A DNA stretch of 64,000 bases, taken from contig NZ_RPFW01000001.1 of assembly GCF_007827045.1 (NCBI RefSeq), positions 720,519 through 784,518 on the forward strand, given 5' to 3'. Below are positions 1 through 7,967 of the stretch, piece by piece (the stretch's first letter is position 1; the number at the start of each line of letters is the position of its first letter). The notes beneath the pieces are model-generated. The model worked only from the letters and a program-made list of their open reading frames with translations, did not search any database and was not told the origin of the DNA. Origin of the DNA: Trebonia kvetii (GTDB lineage Bacteria; Actinomycetota; Actinomycetes; Streptosporangiales; Streptosporangiaceae). The position numbers and the translations under genes are program-made.

Positions 1-287
1 AGCGGAGAGTTCCATTCCGGGCGGACGCCGCTGTTGGGATAGATCTTCCCGATGGGAGCCGGGTTGTGCTTGCCGTAGGGCGACCAGGCCACGATCGGCG
101 CGGCGGCATCTCCGCCCGCCGGACGGTAAACGTCCACCCACATCGTTGCGCCTGAACCACTCACCACCGCGACATCGCGGTCGATCAGCATGCCGGGCCT
201 GGTCTCGGTACGCGGCTCGGGTGGCCGCCCGGCCCGCGACTCTGGCGTGCTGCGCGGGCCGCGAAAGAGGTAACCGCTCCCGGTCAC
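1..287 (-). CDS. CocE/NonD-type alpha/beta hydrolase, N-terminal part (cut by window edge)
   Basis: Only about 95 N-terminal codons lie in the window; the gene runs off base 1. The GTG at 287 is chosen because a GGGAGG ribosome-binding site lies nine bases upstream. A 32-residue polar leader is followed by MLIDRDVAV, then WVDVYRPAGG and IVAWSPYGK (residues about 33-75). This is the usual opening of CocE/NonD (peptidase S15-like) hydrolases, which cleave esters or X-Pro amides. The catalytic Ser, Asp and His would lie outside the window, so activity and substrate cannot be judged. An ATG at 191 is an alternative start. Confidence 0.65.
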   Translation of the reverse strand, partial: MTGSGYLFRGPRSTPESRAGRPPEPRTETRPGMLIDRDVAVVSGSGATMWVDVYRPAGGDAAAPIVAWSPYGKHNPAPIGKIYPNSGVRPEWNSP

Positions 288-615
288 GGCCGTCGACCTC
301 CCGCCGGGGGTCCGGACCCCGGGATGCAGTTGATCATCGTTCCCTTGCCCACGCTGTCTTCGTGACCGATCGCAGCGCTCAGGCGCCACCGATCGCTTCA
401 GCCAGTATGAGCAAGGCAGCCGCGGCGGTCTTCGGAAGCAATACCCATGGTTTGACCCGTGGCTTGTGTGATTCGGCAACTGGCCAGGGAAATTCGCGGG
501 TGCCTACGAGCGCGGCCTCGTGGAGCCGGGCCGGCGGCACTCAGCACCGCGACCCGAGCCGTTAGAGGAATTGTGGGATTAGGGCGGAGCCGCGCACCCG
601 TTCGGAATCCTGATT
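288..615. other. Intergenic stretch, no gene recognised
   Basis: Open frames here have no recognisable protein motif or ribosome-binding site. The only structure noted is the copy of a dispersed repeat at 575-624. The stretch separates the divergent hydrolase start from the S53 peptidase fragment and is probably decayed sequence. Confidence 0.4.
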
Positions 616-624
616 TTGAATTTC
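575..624 (+). repeat. Dispersed repeat, copy A (CCCGTTCGGRAT family)
   Basis: This segment aligns with 2022-2069. Both read GGAT, then GGGCGGAGC, CGCG, CCCGTTCGG, AT, and a TGA-rich tail ending GAA-TTC or GAA-CTTC. The core is half of the palindrome CCGAAC-CC-GTTCGG that is complete at 17387-17400 and 42176-42189. Its function is unknown. Confidence 0.45.
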
Positions 625-1245
625 TTTTCCCGATTGTGGGGCTCCCCCACCATCCAGGCCGACCTGAGCACGTTCGACGCACAGTTCGGCTACCCCGACC
701 CGCCCTCCTTCAAGATCATCGCGCCGGCCGGGGCGATCCCCACGTGGGACCCGAACAACTCGACCATGACCGGCTGGGCCGGCGAGACCACGCTTGACGT
801 GGAGTACGCGCACACGATCGCCCCCGGCGCGAACATCCTGCTGGTGGAGACGCCGACCGCGGAGACCGAGGGCGTGACGGGCTTCCCCGAGATCGTCAAG
901 GCCGAAGAGTACGTGGTCAACCACCACCTCGGCGACTTGATCAGCCAGAGCTTCAGCGCCACCGAGCAGACCTTCACCAGCTACGCGCAGCAGGCGCCGC
1001 TGCGCGCGGCCTACCTGGACGCGTTCGCGCACGGCGTGACGGTCCTGGCGGCGACCGGCGACGACGGGGTGGCCAACCCCGAGCTCGACGGCTCAACCCT
1101 GTACACCACGCCCACCACCGGCTGCGGAACTGGCTGGGCGGCCTTAGCGGTTATCCCCGGCTGTCTTTTGCAGCGGCCCCGGCGCGGAACTGACCGTCGC
1201 CGGGGGCCGCTGTGTGTTCACAGGCAGCGAGCTAGTCCCTGGTAG
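616..1245 (+). pseudogene. Fragment of S53 (sedolisin/kumamolisin-type) serine-carboxyl peptidase
   Basis: Homology begins at about base 640 (GSPTIQADL) and stops at about 1128. Within it the catalytic Glu and Asp are spaced as in sedolisins (GETTLDVEYAH, E57 and D61), and the oxyanion-type region LAATGDDG is present. The secretion signal, the pro-domain, and the C-terminal part with the GTS catalytic serine and calcium site are absent. The last 40 codons are unrelated sequence running into a GC hairpin. With both ends lost it cannot be an active peptidase, so it is called a remnant. S53 enzymes are secreted acid proteases common in soil actinomycetes. Confidence 0.7.
1172..1211. terminator. 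GC-rich hairpin, possible terminator
   Basis: AGCGGCCCCGGCG (1172-1184) pairs with CGCCGGGGGCCGCT (1198-1211) with one bulged G and a 13-base loop. It is followed by TGTGTTC rather than a clean T run. It lies just before the toxin-antitoxin promoter and could insulate it. Confidence 0.4.
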
Positions 1246-1259
1246 CACCACGTGCTACC
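1241..1259. promoter_or_regulatory. Palindromic operator of the toxin-antitoxin operon
   Basis: GGTAGCAC-CAC-GTGCTACC is a perfect 8-bp inverted repeat that ends two bases before a possible GTG start and nine before the chosen ATG. Antitoxins of the Phd/YefM class usually repress their own operon by binding such palindromes. The close position suggests the mRNA is leaderless or nearly so. Confidence 0.6.
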
Positions 1260-1267
1260 GTGTGAAC

Positions 1268-1534
1268 ATGAGCATGCCGGAGATCACGCAGCGAGACCTG
1301 CGATCGAGGTCGCGGGAAATCATGGACGCCGTCGAACACGGGCAATCGTTCACCGTCACCCGAGACGGCCACCAGATCGGTGAGCTCGTCCCGATCCGCA
1401 GGCGCCGCCGGTTCGTCTCCCGGCAGGAGTTCGCCGCGATGTCGCGCAACGCACCCGGCACCGACTTGGAGGCCTTCCGCGCCGACCAAGACGCGGCGGC
1501 AGACCACGAGGCTGACAGCGCGTATGAGCGGTGA
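1268..1534 (+). CDS. Phd/YefM-family antitoxin
   Basis: This is an 88-residue protein that starts MSMPEITQRDLR and has the Phd/YefM N-terminal fold signature (LRSRSREIMDAVEHG, then FTVTRDGHQIGELVPI). The N-terminal half should bind the operator at 1241-1259. The charged C-terminal half (FRADQDAAADHEADSAYER) should wrap and neutralise the toxin. The stop overlaps the next start by 11 bases, so antitoxin and toxin are translationally coupled. A GTG two codons upstream is an alternative start. Confidence 0.85.
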   Translation: MSMPEITQRDLRSRSREIMDAVEHGQSFTVTRDGHQIGELVPIRRRRRFVSRQEFAAMSRNAPGTDLEAFRADQDAAADHEADSAYER

Positions 1535-1994
1535 TCTTCCACGGCAGGGCATGCTCGACACCAACATCCTGATCCTGCGCCGGTGGATCGACCCCGCCGA
1601 GCTGCCCGACGAGATGGCGATCAGCGCCGTCACCTTGGCCGAGCTGTCGGCAGGGCCGCACGAGGTACGCCGCAACGACGAGCAGGACCTGTATGACGAG
1701 CATGAAGAGCGCGGCCGGCGCATGGAGACCCTGCAGCGCGCCGAGAGCGAGTTCGACCCGCTCCCGTTCGATGCCGAGGCGGCGCGTGTCTACGGCCGGG
1801 TCAGCGCAGCGGTCGTCGCCGCGGGACGCAAGCCGCGCAGGCGGATCGCGGACCTGATGATCGCGGCCACCGCGATCGCGGAGGACCTGCCCCTGTACAC
1901 CACTAATCCCGGCGACTACGCCGGGCTCGGGAAGCTCCTGCGCGTCGTCCCGGTCACCAGGCCTGGTCTCCCGCACGACAAACGCGGCTCATAA
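1524..1994 (+). CDS. vapC: VapC-type PIN-domain ribonuclease toxin
   Basis: This 156-residue PIN-domain protein is encoded immediately after the antitoxin with an 11-base overlap. The acidic metal-binding residues expected of a PIN nuclease are visible: LDTNIL (Asp 11), LAEL (Glu), RIADLMIAATA (Asp) and TTNPGDY (Asp). Such toxins cleave specific RNAs, often tRNA or rRNA, when the antitoxin is degraded. Pairing a Phd-type antitoxin with a VapC toxin is common in actinobacteria. The catalytic set looks intact, so the module could be active although it sits between gene remnants. The RNA target is unknown. Confidence 0.85.
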   Translation: MSGDLPRQGMLDTNILILRRWIDPAELPDEMAISAVTLAELSAGPHEVRRNDEQDLYDEHEERGRRMETLQRAESEFDPLPFDAEAARVYGRVSAAVVAAGRKPRRRIADLMIAATAIAEDLPLYTTNPGDYAGLGKLLRVVPVTRPGLPHDKRGS

Positions 1995-2021
1995 GGGCCC
2001 GCGCCAGCACGGACCGTCGGA

Positions 2022-2069
2022 GGGATGGGGCGGAGCACGCGCCCGTTCGGGATGATCAGTCTGAACTTC
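2022..2069 (+). repeat. Dispersed repeat, copy B (CCCGTTCGGRAT family)
   Basis: It shares GGAT-GGGCGGAGC-CGCG-CCCGTTCGG-AT and a TGAACTTC tail with the copy at 575-624. The two copies bracket the S53 fragment and the toxin-antitoxin module in the same orientation. Confidence 0.45.
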
Positions 2070-2116
2070 AATCGCTGGCCTGCCGCCGTACCCTGGCCCG
2101 TAGCACGATAGTCCTT

Positions 2117-2758
2117 ATGCGGTATAAGCGCGCAGTCGAGAAGCTCCGGCTTCTGGCCGAGGGGTGCGAGGAGATCGGCTTCTGGCCGCCGTGGGACGAG
2201 CCGTACCTGCTGGAGATGTACGCCTTCGGTGCTGTGCTTGAGGGGGCCGACCCGCTGGATGAGGTACAGGTGGCCGGGGTGATCCGGTTGCCGGCGGAGG
2301 AGGTGACGTGGGGCTCGTCGCCGCACGGGACCGAGTGGCTGGCGGACCGCCTGCGGCTCTCTAAGGGCGGCTTCGAGTACTGGTGGCGGTCCTACCTTGA
2401 CCCGGTGTGGAACCACTACATTCGCTCGCCGGTCCGGATCTGGTCGCAGGACGGCATTGAAGACGAGACCTTGGCCGCGCTCGCCGAACGGCGCTTCGGC
2501 GAGCTGCGGCGGGTTGTTCCCGATCCGGTCGACGAGCGATTGCAACTGCGCGACGACCTGGACGCCGCGCTGCTTCACCTGCGGCAGGTGCATGGCTCGT
2601 ACTGGGACGCGGACTGGCGACGCGAGCATCGCGGGATGGGACGCAACCCGGAACACGAACTCTGGGAAGCCGTCGAAGGCTACCTCGACCTCATAAGCGC
2701 GTCCCGCCCAGCGCCGCAGCGAGCCGACACTCCCGCTGAGCATTCGGGTGGGTCCTGA
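2117..2758 (+). CDS. Conserved actinobacterial hypothetical protein (possibly DUF7711-like)
   Basis: This 213-residue soluble protein starts MRYKRAVEKLRLLAEGCEEI. It is rich in Trp and acidic residues, with blocks such as PAEEVTWGSSPHGTEWLADRLRL, split here as PAEEVTWGSS and EWLADRLRL, then PVWNHYIRSPVRIWS and RRFGELRRVVPDP. The layout recalls a family of uncharacterised actinomycete proteins I remember as DUF7711; the assignment is tentative. There is no signal peptide, membrane segment or catalytic motif. No strong ribosome-binding site precedes the ATG. Its position downstream of vapC is not clearly an operon, since a 122-base gap with a repeat copy intervenes. Confidence 0.6.
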   Translation: MRYKRAVEKLRLLAEGCEEIGFWPPWDEPYLLEMYAFGAVLEGADPLDEVQVAGVIRLPAEEVTWGSSPHGTEWLADRLRLSKGGFEYWWRSYLDPVWNHYIRSPVRIWSQDGIEDETLAALAERRFGELRRVVPDPVDERLQLRDDLDAALLHLRQVHGSYWDADWRREHRGMGRNPEHELWEAVEGYLDLISASRPAPQRADTPAEHSGGS

Positions 2759-2828
2759 GCCGTCGCGTTCTGGCCGCGGTGGCGGTTCGGCGAGTGGGCG
2801 AACGCCTCGCGCCCTACGATTACGTGCC

Positions 2829-2953
2829 ATGCCGGCGAACCGGATGAACCGTGACGAGTTCTACCGCCGGAGCAGCCAAAGGTCAGGCCTAAGAGCGAAC
2901 CGCTTGACCCGGAGGCCGTCCTGACACGGGTGACAGTGAGCAACGCAGAACGC
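2829..2953 (+). pseudogene. Remnant of a small conserved hypothetical gene
   Basis: An ATG at 2829 begins MPANRMNRDEFY, and a second frame about 45 bases later reads PKVRPKSEPLDPEAVLTRV. In a family I recall from actinomycetes, the first motif opens the protein and the second lies about 40 residues further on, so the middle seems deleted with a frame change. The region ends just before the sigma factor's stop. The call rests on memory of the family and is weak. Confidence 0.3.
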
Positions 2954-2984
2954 CGGCCAGGACCGGTTCGGCGGGTACCACGGT

Positions 2985-4469
2985 TCAGTCCAGGAAGTCG
3001 CGCAGGAGCTGCGACCTGGAGGGGTGGCGCAGCTTCAGCATCGTCTTCGACTCGATCTGCCGGATCCGCTCCCGGGTCACCCCGTAGACCTTGCCGATCT
3101 CGTCCAGCGTCTTCGGCTGGCCGTCGATAAGGCCGAACCGCATCGAGACCACGCCCGCCTCGCGCTCGGACAGCGTGCCGAGGACCGAGCCGAGCTGCTC
3201 CTGCAGCAGCGTGAAGCTGACCGCCTCGCCGGGCTGGATCGCCTCGGTGTCCTCGATCAGGTCACCGAACTCGCTGTCGCCCTCCTCGCCGAGCGGCAGG
3301 TGCAGCGAGATCGGCTCCCGGCCGTACTTCTGCACCTCTACGACCTTCTCCGGGGTCAATTCGAGCGCAACCGCCAGCTCCTCAGTGGTCGCCTCGCGAC
3401 CCAAGTCCTGCAGCATCTGGCGCTGCACCCGGGCCAGCTTGTTGATGACCTCGACCATGTGCACCGGGATCCGGATGGTGCGGGCCTGGTCGGCCATCGC
3501 CCGGGTGATCGCCTGCCGGATCCACCAGGTGGCGTAGGTGGAGAACTTGTACCCCTTGACGTAGTCGAACTTCTCCACCGCGCGGATCAGGCCGAGGTTG
3601 CCCTCCTGGATGAGGTCAAGGAAGAGCATGCCGCGGCCGGTGTACCGCTTGGCCAGCGACACCACCAGCCGCAGGTTCGCCTCAAGCAGGTGGTCCTTGG
3701 CCCGGCGGCCGTCCTCGGCGATCCACTCCAGGTCCAGTCGCACGTCGTTGGGCAGGTTTTCGCCGGCCTCGGCGAGTTTCTCCTCGGCGAACAGGCCGGC
3801 CTCGATCCGCTTGGCGAGGTCCACTTCCTGTTGGGCGCTCAGCAGCGGGACCTTGCCGATCTGCTTCAGGTAGTCCTTGACCGCGTCCGCCGTCGCGCCC
3901 GCGACCGCCACCCGCGCGGGGGGAAGATCGTCGTCATCGTCACTGAGGGCGAAGATCTCTTCTTCCTCGCCGCTCGCATCGGAGGACGGCTTGCCCTTCT
4001 CAAGGTCCCCGGGGTCTTCTGGCGCGTCAGGTGCCGCCAGCTCGTCGGCGTCGCCGAGCAGCCCGTCGGCGTCGGCGAGCAGCACGTCGGCGTCGCCGAG
4101 CAGATCGTCGGCCACCTCGGCGACGTCAGCGATGTCGCCGATGTCGTCTGCGAGGACAGCTAGAACGGTGAGCGTGGCCTGGAGGCCGGCGTCGTCAGCG
4201 TCGAGATCGCCGAAGTCGCCAGGTTCCGCGTTGGCATCGAGATCAGCCTCGCCGGGTTCCGCCGCGATCAAGCCCGCGCCGACGTCGGTGGGTACCCCGG
4301 AATCGTGTTCATCCGAGTTCCGGGTACCAGGCCCCTCTGGCGGTGGAGCCACCGGAACCGACTGCACCTCTACGGCCCCGGGTCCCTGGCTCGAGGACAT
4401 GGAGCGCCGCCGGCGCTCCCGCTCCGCGCGCCGCCGTGCTTTGTCTTGCCTCGTATTACGCCTGCTCAT
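2985..4469 (-). CDS. rpoD: Principal (group 1) RNA polymerase sigma-70 factor, RpoD/HrdB type
   Basis: This 494-residue protein directs RNA polymerase to housekeeping promoters. Region 1.2 begins near residue 196 ([15 protein letters not shown]), region 2 follows ([12 protein letters not shown] near 265; the -10 recognition segment [17 protein letters not shown] near 308-324), then region 3. Region 4.2 has the helix-turn-helix [20 protein letters not shown] near 455-475. Residues 1-25 are highly basic, while residues 55-185 are very acidic with repeats of LLGDAD/LLADAD; this is typical of poorly conserved actinobacterial sigma N-termini. A GGGGG/AAGG purine stretch precedes the ATG. It is monocistronic, with a remnant downstream and a gene-poor gap upstream. 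Confidence 0.95.
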   Translation of the reverse strand: MSRRNTRQDKARRRAERERRRRSMSSSQGPGAVEVQSVPVAPPPEGPGTRNSDEHDSGVPTDVGAGLIAAEPGEADLDANAEPGDFGDLDADDAGLQATLTVLAVLADDIGDIADVAEVADDLLGDADVLLADADGLLGDADELAAPDAPEDPGDLEKGKPSSDASGEEEEIFALSDDDDDLPPARVAVAGATADAVKDYLKQIGKVPLLSAQQEVDLAKRIEAGLFAEEKLAEAGENLPNDVRLDLEWIAEDGRRAKDHLLEANLRLVVSLAKRYTGRGMLFLDLIQEGNLGLIRAVEKFDYVKGYKFSTYATWWIRQAITRAMADQARTIRIPVHMVEVINKLARVQRQMLQDLGREATTEELAVALELTPEKVVEVQKYGREPISLHLPLGEEGDSEFGDLIEDTEAIQPGEAVSFTLLQEQLGSVLGTLSEREAGVVSMRFGLIDGQPKTLDEIGKVYGVTRERIRQIESKTMLKLRHPSRSQLLRDFLD

Positions 4470-4796
4470 CCTTATCGCCCCCTAGTTCACCGCGACAAGG
4501 GACACAGGGAACAACATCCCCAAATTTGGGCATCATAGCCCCACCAAGGCCTGGCCTGCTAATTCGACGCCCTGCCGCTTCGCCTCGCACGCTCAGGGCT
4601 GACCTCTGCAGAAGGCCGCGAGGTCTCTGGCGGTGTCCCTGCTGACCTCCGGGCAGACTGTGGTGAAGGTCTCGACGGCGTGCAGCGTGCCCAGGGCCGA
4701 GACGCACATGGACGACGTGCTCGCCAACCGCGAGGCGCACGACGCATCAGCCCTTCCCCCGGGGTGACCGGCGACAAACAGCTGACTCGGTCGCTG
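4470..4796. other. Gene-poor interval upstream of the sigma factor gene
   Basis: No convincing gene was found in these 327 bases. A plus-strand open stretch at 4603-4767 (containing SLAVSLLTSGQTVVKV) looks protein-like but has no start or family that I can name, so it may be a remnant. The sigma factor promoter should lie in the segment next to 4470, but no clear -35/-10 pair could be assigned. Confidence 0.35.
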
Positions 4797-5552
4797 TCAC
4801 CACGCTGTGCTTGACGGCCGCCCCTGGAAGCTTTCCAGCGGTGCCGGCAGTGGAGTGAACTTGCCTCTGGTGAAAAGCCCGAACTGCCCGATCGTCTGCA
4901 GCGGGGACCGTGACTGGCCTGCTGGGCTGTAGCCGAAGTAGCCAAGCACCGCGGTGCCGGCGTCGTTGGCCCAGAACAGCGCGAGGTCTCCGAGCATCTG
5001 GCAAGAGACGCCGAACTGGTACATCGTGCCGGTGAGTTTCCCTGTCACCGCCGAGGCCTGGAGGATCGCTGTGCTGTACGGGTGCGTGCCGACGGGGCAC
5101 GCGTTGCTGCCGGCGTAGCCCGCGGCCTCGCGGGCCTGGGCGGCGGTACCGCACACCGCCGTCTTGCCGTTCCCCGCCATAAGAAAACCGTCGGTGCAGT
5201 TGTGCGGGCTGCCCAAGCTGGCCGCGAAGGAAAAGACGGGCCGGCTGTCGGTAAGCAGGTCGTGGCCCCGGTCGTCGGCCGGGAGCAGCCGGACGATCAC
5301 GGACCCGGTGGAAGTCGTACTCGTCTGGAATGTCAGCTGGCGGCCGCCGCCCGTCCAGGAGACCGGGGCGAACGTTCCGATTCCGTGCAGTTCGGGGGAC
5401 CGGGCAGACCAGGTGTGCAGGAGCGCGCCGGAGGCGGTCGAGTAAACCCGCAGTTCTGTCAGAGGCTGATCCTTATGCGAGCAAAACTCTACGTCTGCAG
5501 AAAGAGCTGCACAATCATGCGCGGCGGGCGTGACTTCAGCGGAACTTAATGA
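4797..5552 (-). pseudogene. 5'-truncated beta-propeller-like secreted protein fragment
   Basis: On the minus strand the frame is open from a TAG at 5553-5555 down to the stop at 4797, but the first usable start (GTG, 5300) lies deep inside the protein-like region. Sequence before that GTG (ELRVYSTASGALLHTW, then GTFAPVSWTGGGRQLTF) resembles the repeat segments of secreted WD40/YVTN-like propeller proteins of Actinomadura-type organisms. The end (LALFWANDAGTAVLGYFGYS, then GLFTRGKFTPLPAP) resembles their C-terminus. The signal peptide and N-terminal repeats are missing, so a gene broken at the junction with the plus-strand gene at 5549 is inferred. A caller would report 4797-5300. Confidence 0.5.
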
Positions 5553-6490
5553 CTAAAAGTAGGCATCTGGATACTCTGTGGGCCATGGGCCGACTGATCC
5601 GCATGTTCGTGAACGCAGGCACCGTGGCGGTCGCCGTCATGCTGTGGCTAGCCGGCGCGCTCGCACTCGGCCTGGTGACGGACTCGGGCGCGACGGCGAC
5701 GACGGCGCTGATGGCGCTCGGGCTGCTGGCCGGCGGCGTACTGCTGCTGATCCGGCACAGCCTTGAGCTGGCCGCGAGGATCGGCAACCTGGGCACGGAG
5801 TCGCAGCGCTCGCTCGCAACCATGCGGCGGATCGAGTCCCGCCTTGGGACGGAGCTAAGGCAGACGTTCCGCCAGATCGAGGCGATCCAGAACCTCAACG
5901 CCATACTTCCCGCCAGCGACGTGCTGCCCGCCACCCGAGGCTGGGCCGCCTCGCCTGACCTGATCCTTGTCCTCATCGACCAGGTGATCGCGCAGCGGCC
6001 GTCGCTCATCGTGGAATGCGGCAGCGGCGCGTCCACGCTGTGGCTCGCCCTGGCGCTGCGGCGGTTCGGTATCGACGGGCGGATCGTCGCGCTCGAGGCC
6101 GATCCAGTTTTCGCCGACAAGACCCGCGGCTTCCTGGCCAGGCACGGTGTTAGCGATGTCGCCGAGGTGCGTGAGGCCCCGCTTGAGGACCTCAAGCTTG
6201 CCGATGGCAGCTACACCTGGTACGCGAGATGGGCATGGAAGGACCTGGCGGGGATCGATCTCCTCTTCGTGGACGGACCGCCCGCCGCCACCTGCGCTAA
6301 GGCCCGCTATCCGGCGCTCCCGTCGCTGAGGGAGGCGCTGAACCCAGCCTCGATCGTCATCGTGGACGACCTCGTCGTACCGGACATGCAGGAAACCCTG
6401 CGGCTGTGGCTCGACGCGTACCCGGAATTCAGCTCCGAGATCCTGCCGCTGGAGAAACAGGCCGCGCTGCTCCGCACCGGCCCGCGGTAG
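5549..6490 (+). CDS. Membrane-anchored class I SAM-dependent methyltransferase-like protein
   Basis: This protein has up to 313 residues. Two hydrophobic segments (AVAVMLWLAGALALGLV and ALMALGLLAGGVLLLI) near residues 25-75 anchor it, followed by a short helical linker. The cytoplasmic domain has a Rossmann motif (LIVECGSGASTLWLALALR), an acidic strand end (RIVALEADPVF) and IDLLFVDGPPA. This is the pattern of the Methyltransf_24 family, whose substrates are mostly unknown. Neither the ATG at 5549 nor the one at 5585 has a Shine-Dalgarno; 5585 could be leaderless behind GGATACT. The 5' end overlaps the truncated gene on the other strand, suggesting a rearrangement junction. Confidence 0.7.
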   Translation: MTKSRHLDTLWAMGRLIRMFVNAGTVAVAVMLWLAGALALGLVTDSGATATTALMALGLLAGGVLLLIRHSLELAARIGNLGTESQRSLATMRRIESRLGTELRQTFRQIEAIQNLNAILPASDVLPATRGWAASPDLILVLIDQVIAQRPSLIVECGSGASTLWLALALRRFGIDGRIVALEADPVFADKTRGFLARHGVSDVAEVREAPLEDLKLADGSYTWYARWAWKDLAGIDLLFVDGPPAATCAKARYPALPSLREALNPASIVIVDDLVVPDMQETLRLWLDAYPEFSSEILPLEKQAALLRTGPR

Positions 6491-6491
6491 A

Positions 6492-6764
6492 TCAGCCGCC
6501 TACCTTGGTGGCCTCGCTGAGGATGGCGATGAGGGCCGCCACCGCCTCGCGGGCGTCGGGGCCGGCTGCGGTGACGGTTAGGTGCTGGCCGCTGGTGGCA
6601 CCGAGGCCCATGACCCCGAGCACGCTCTTGGCGTCGGCAGTGTGGCCGCCCGCGCTGACGCTGATGGCCGCGGCGAACCGCCCGGCGGCTACGGCGAGCG
6701 CTCCGGCGGGACGGGCGTGCAGGTCACCTTCCAGGGTGATTCCCTGCTCATAGCTTGCGGGCAT
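6492..6764 (-). CDS. ptsH: HPr phosphocarrier protein of the dihydroxyacetone PTS
   Basis: This 90-residue HPr carries the phosphorylatable histidine in DLHARPAG (His16) and the helix-2 signature KSVLGVMGLGA (Ser47 in the position of the regulatory serine). It should take phosphate from enzyme I (7736-9664) and pass it to DhaM. Its ATG at 6764 lies inside the end of dhaM (17-base overlap), so the two are translationally coupled. The absence of sugar-specific EII genes nearby, together with the dhaKLM context, suggests it is dedicated to dihydroxyacetone kinase. Confidence 0.9.
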   Translation of the reverse strand: MPASYEQGITLEGDLHARPAGALAVAAGRFAAAISVSAGGHTADAKSVLGVMGLGATSGQHLTVTAAGPDAREAVAALIAILSEATKVGG

Positions 6765-7146
6765 GGCGAGCCTCCTCCGCGGCCGCGGCGACCGCCTTGA
6801 TGTCCCCGCCCGCGGCCGCGGTGACGGTGGCCGCCACCGCGCCCTCGACGAACGGCCCGTCGGCGAGCAGCACGGCGGTGACATCGCCGCAGTCTTCCAG
6901 CACGGTCTTCACCGTCAGCACGGCGCTGCCCAGATCGGGCAGCACCACCACGCCGGCCCCCTGGTTGGCACGGCGGAGCGCCTCCGTTACCTTTGCCGCG
7001 CTGGTGCCAAGGTCGCCATCGTCGGTGCCGCCGGCCGCGACGATGGTCACCGTCCCGCCGCTGACCTGGGCTGCCAGGTGCGCCGCACCCGCTGCCAGTT
7101 CGGCGCTGTGGGAGACGAGAACGATTCCGACGGTGCCTGAGGTCAT
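6748..7146 (-). CDS. dhaM: PTS-dependent dihydroxyacetone kinase, phosphotransferase subunit DhaM
   Basis: This 132-residue subunit is equivalent to the EIIA-mannose-like domain. VGIVLVSHSAELA near the N-terminus contains the acceptor His13, and GGTDDGDLGTS and VLPDLGSAVLT match the family core. DhaM receives phosphate from HPr and re-phosphorylates ADP bound to DhaL. The E. coli DhaM is a three-domain fusion; here DhaM, HPr and enzyme I are separate genes. The gene starts 41 bases from the divergent IclR regulator, and that gap holds a candidate operator half-site. Confidence 0.9.
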   Translation of the reverse strand: MTSGTVGIVLVSHSAELAAGAAHLAAQVSGGTVTIVAAGGTDDGDLGTSAAKVTEALRRANQGAGVVVLPDLGSAVLTVKTVLEDCGDVTAVLLADGPFVEGAVAATVTAAAGGDIKAVAAAAEEARHARKL

Positions 7147-7156
7147 CACGTATCCT

Positions 7157-7180
7157 GAATGTTGTTCGGTATCGCTGAAA
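7157..7180. promoter_or_regulatory. Candidate IclR operator half-site between dhaM and iclR
   Basis: GAATGTTGTTCG (7157-7168) matches 11 of 12 bases of the left arm of the strong palindrome before glpF (12201-12231). The next bases (GTATCGCTGAAA) also resemble that site's spacer and right half, though weakly. It lies where divergent dhaM and iclR promoters must overlap, so autoregulation and co-regulation are inferred. Confidence 0.45.
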
Positions 7181-7187
7181 GGGTGAC

Positions 7188-7967
7188 ATGATCCAGTCGG
7201 TGCAGCGTGCGGCGCAGATCCTCGGCGTCCTCGGCTCCGGGACGCCGCGCCTTGGCGTGACCGAGATCGCTGACCGGGTGGGCCTGGCCAAGCCCACGGT
7301 GCACGGACTGCTGCGCACGCTGGAGGCCCACGAGCTTGTCGCGCAGGACCCCGACACGGGCAAGTACAGCCTGGGACCTGGGGTGCTGCAGCTCGGCAAC
7401 GCCTACCTGGACGGCTCCGAGCTGCGCGCCAGGTCGCTGCGGTGGGCTGAATCCCTCGCCCAGCGGGCCGGCGAGGCGGTCTGGGTCGCCACCCTGTCCG
7501 GATCGCGGGTGATCGTGCTGCACCACGTGTTCCGGCCGGACAACACGGTGCAGATCCTCGAGGTCGGCGCGGCGATCCCGTGGCACGCTTGCGCCCTTGG
7601 CCGGGCGATCGTAGCGTTCCTGTCCGAGGGACAGCGAGACCGGGCACTTGCCGGGGAACTCGTCCAGCTGACCGGCCAGACCAAGACGACGCGGGCCGCG
7701 CTGTCCCCGGTACTCGACCAGGCCCGGCGGCAGGGCTACGCGGTGGAGGACCAGGAGGCGACCGTGGGCGACGCGGGGATCGCGGCCCCCATCGTGGCTC
7801 GGGAGGGCACGGTGGCCGGCGCGATCGGGGTGGTGGGCGCGGCCGACCGGCTGCTCGCGGACGAGAACCGCGACGACCTCGTGCGCCTGGTCACCGAGGC
7901 CGCCCGGGCGGTGTCGCGGGACCTTGGAGCGGGCCGCGGCGGGGTGGTCCTGTCCGCGCTCGGCTGA
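7188..7967 (+). CDS. IclR-family transcriptional regulator of the dihydroxyacetone island
   Basis: This 259-residue regulator has an N-terminal winged helix-turn-helix at about residues 5-60 (AAQILGVLG, VTEIADRVGLAKPTVHGLLR, YSLGPGVLQLG). The C-terminal IclR effector domain includes GAAIPWHACALGRAIVAFL and an end segment with DAGIAAPIVAREGTVAGAIG. It is divergent from dhaM-HPr and antisense-flanked by ptsI. The effector is probably glycerol, dihydroxyacetone or a phosphorylated derivative, inferred from neighbours only. The likely DNA targets are the related motifs at 7157-7180 and 12201-12231. The ATG follows GAAAGGGTGAC, a usable ribosome-binding site. Confidence 0.85.
   Translation: MIQSVQRAAQILGVLGSGTPRLGVTEIADRVGLAKPTVHGLLRTLEAHELVAQDPDTGKYSLGPGVLQLGNAYLDGSELRARSLRWAESLAQRAGEAVWVATLSGSRVIVLHHVFRPDNTVQILEVGAAIPWHACALGRAIVAFLSEGQRDRALAGELVQLTGQTKTTRAALSPVLDQARRQGYAVEDQEATVGDAGIAAPIVAREGTVAGAIGVVGAADRLLADENRDDLVRLVTEAARAVSRDLGAGRGGVVLSALG

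Noticed and set aside
4603..4767. Plus-strand open stretch with a protein-like middle
   Set aside because: No start codon with a ribosome-binding site and no family that I can name; kept only as a note.
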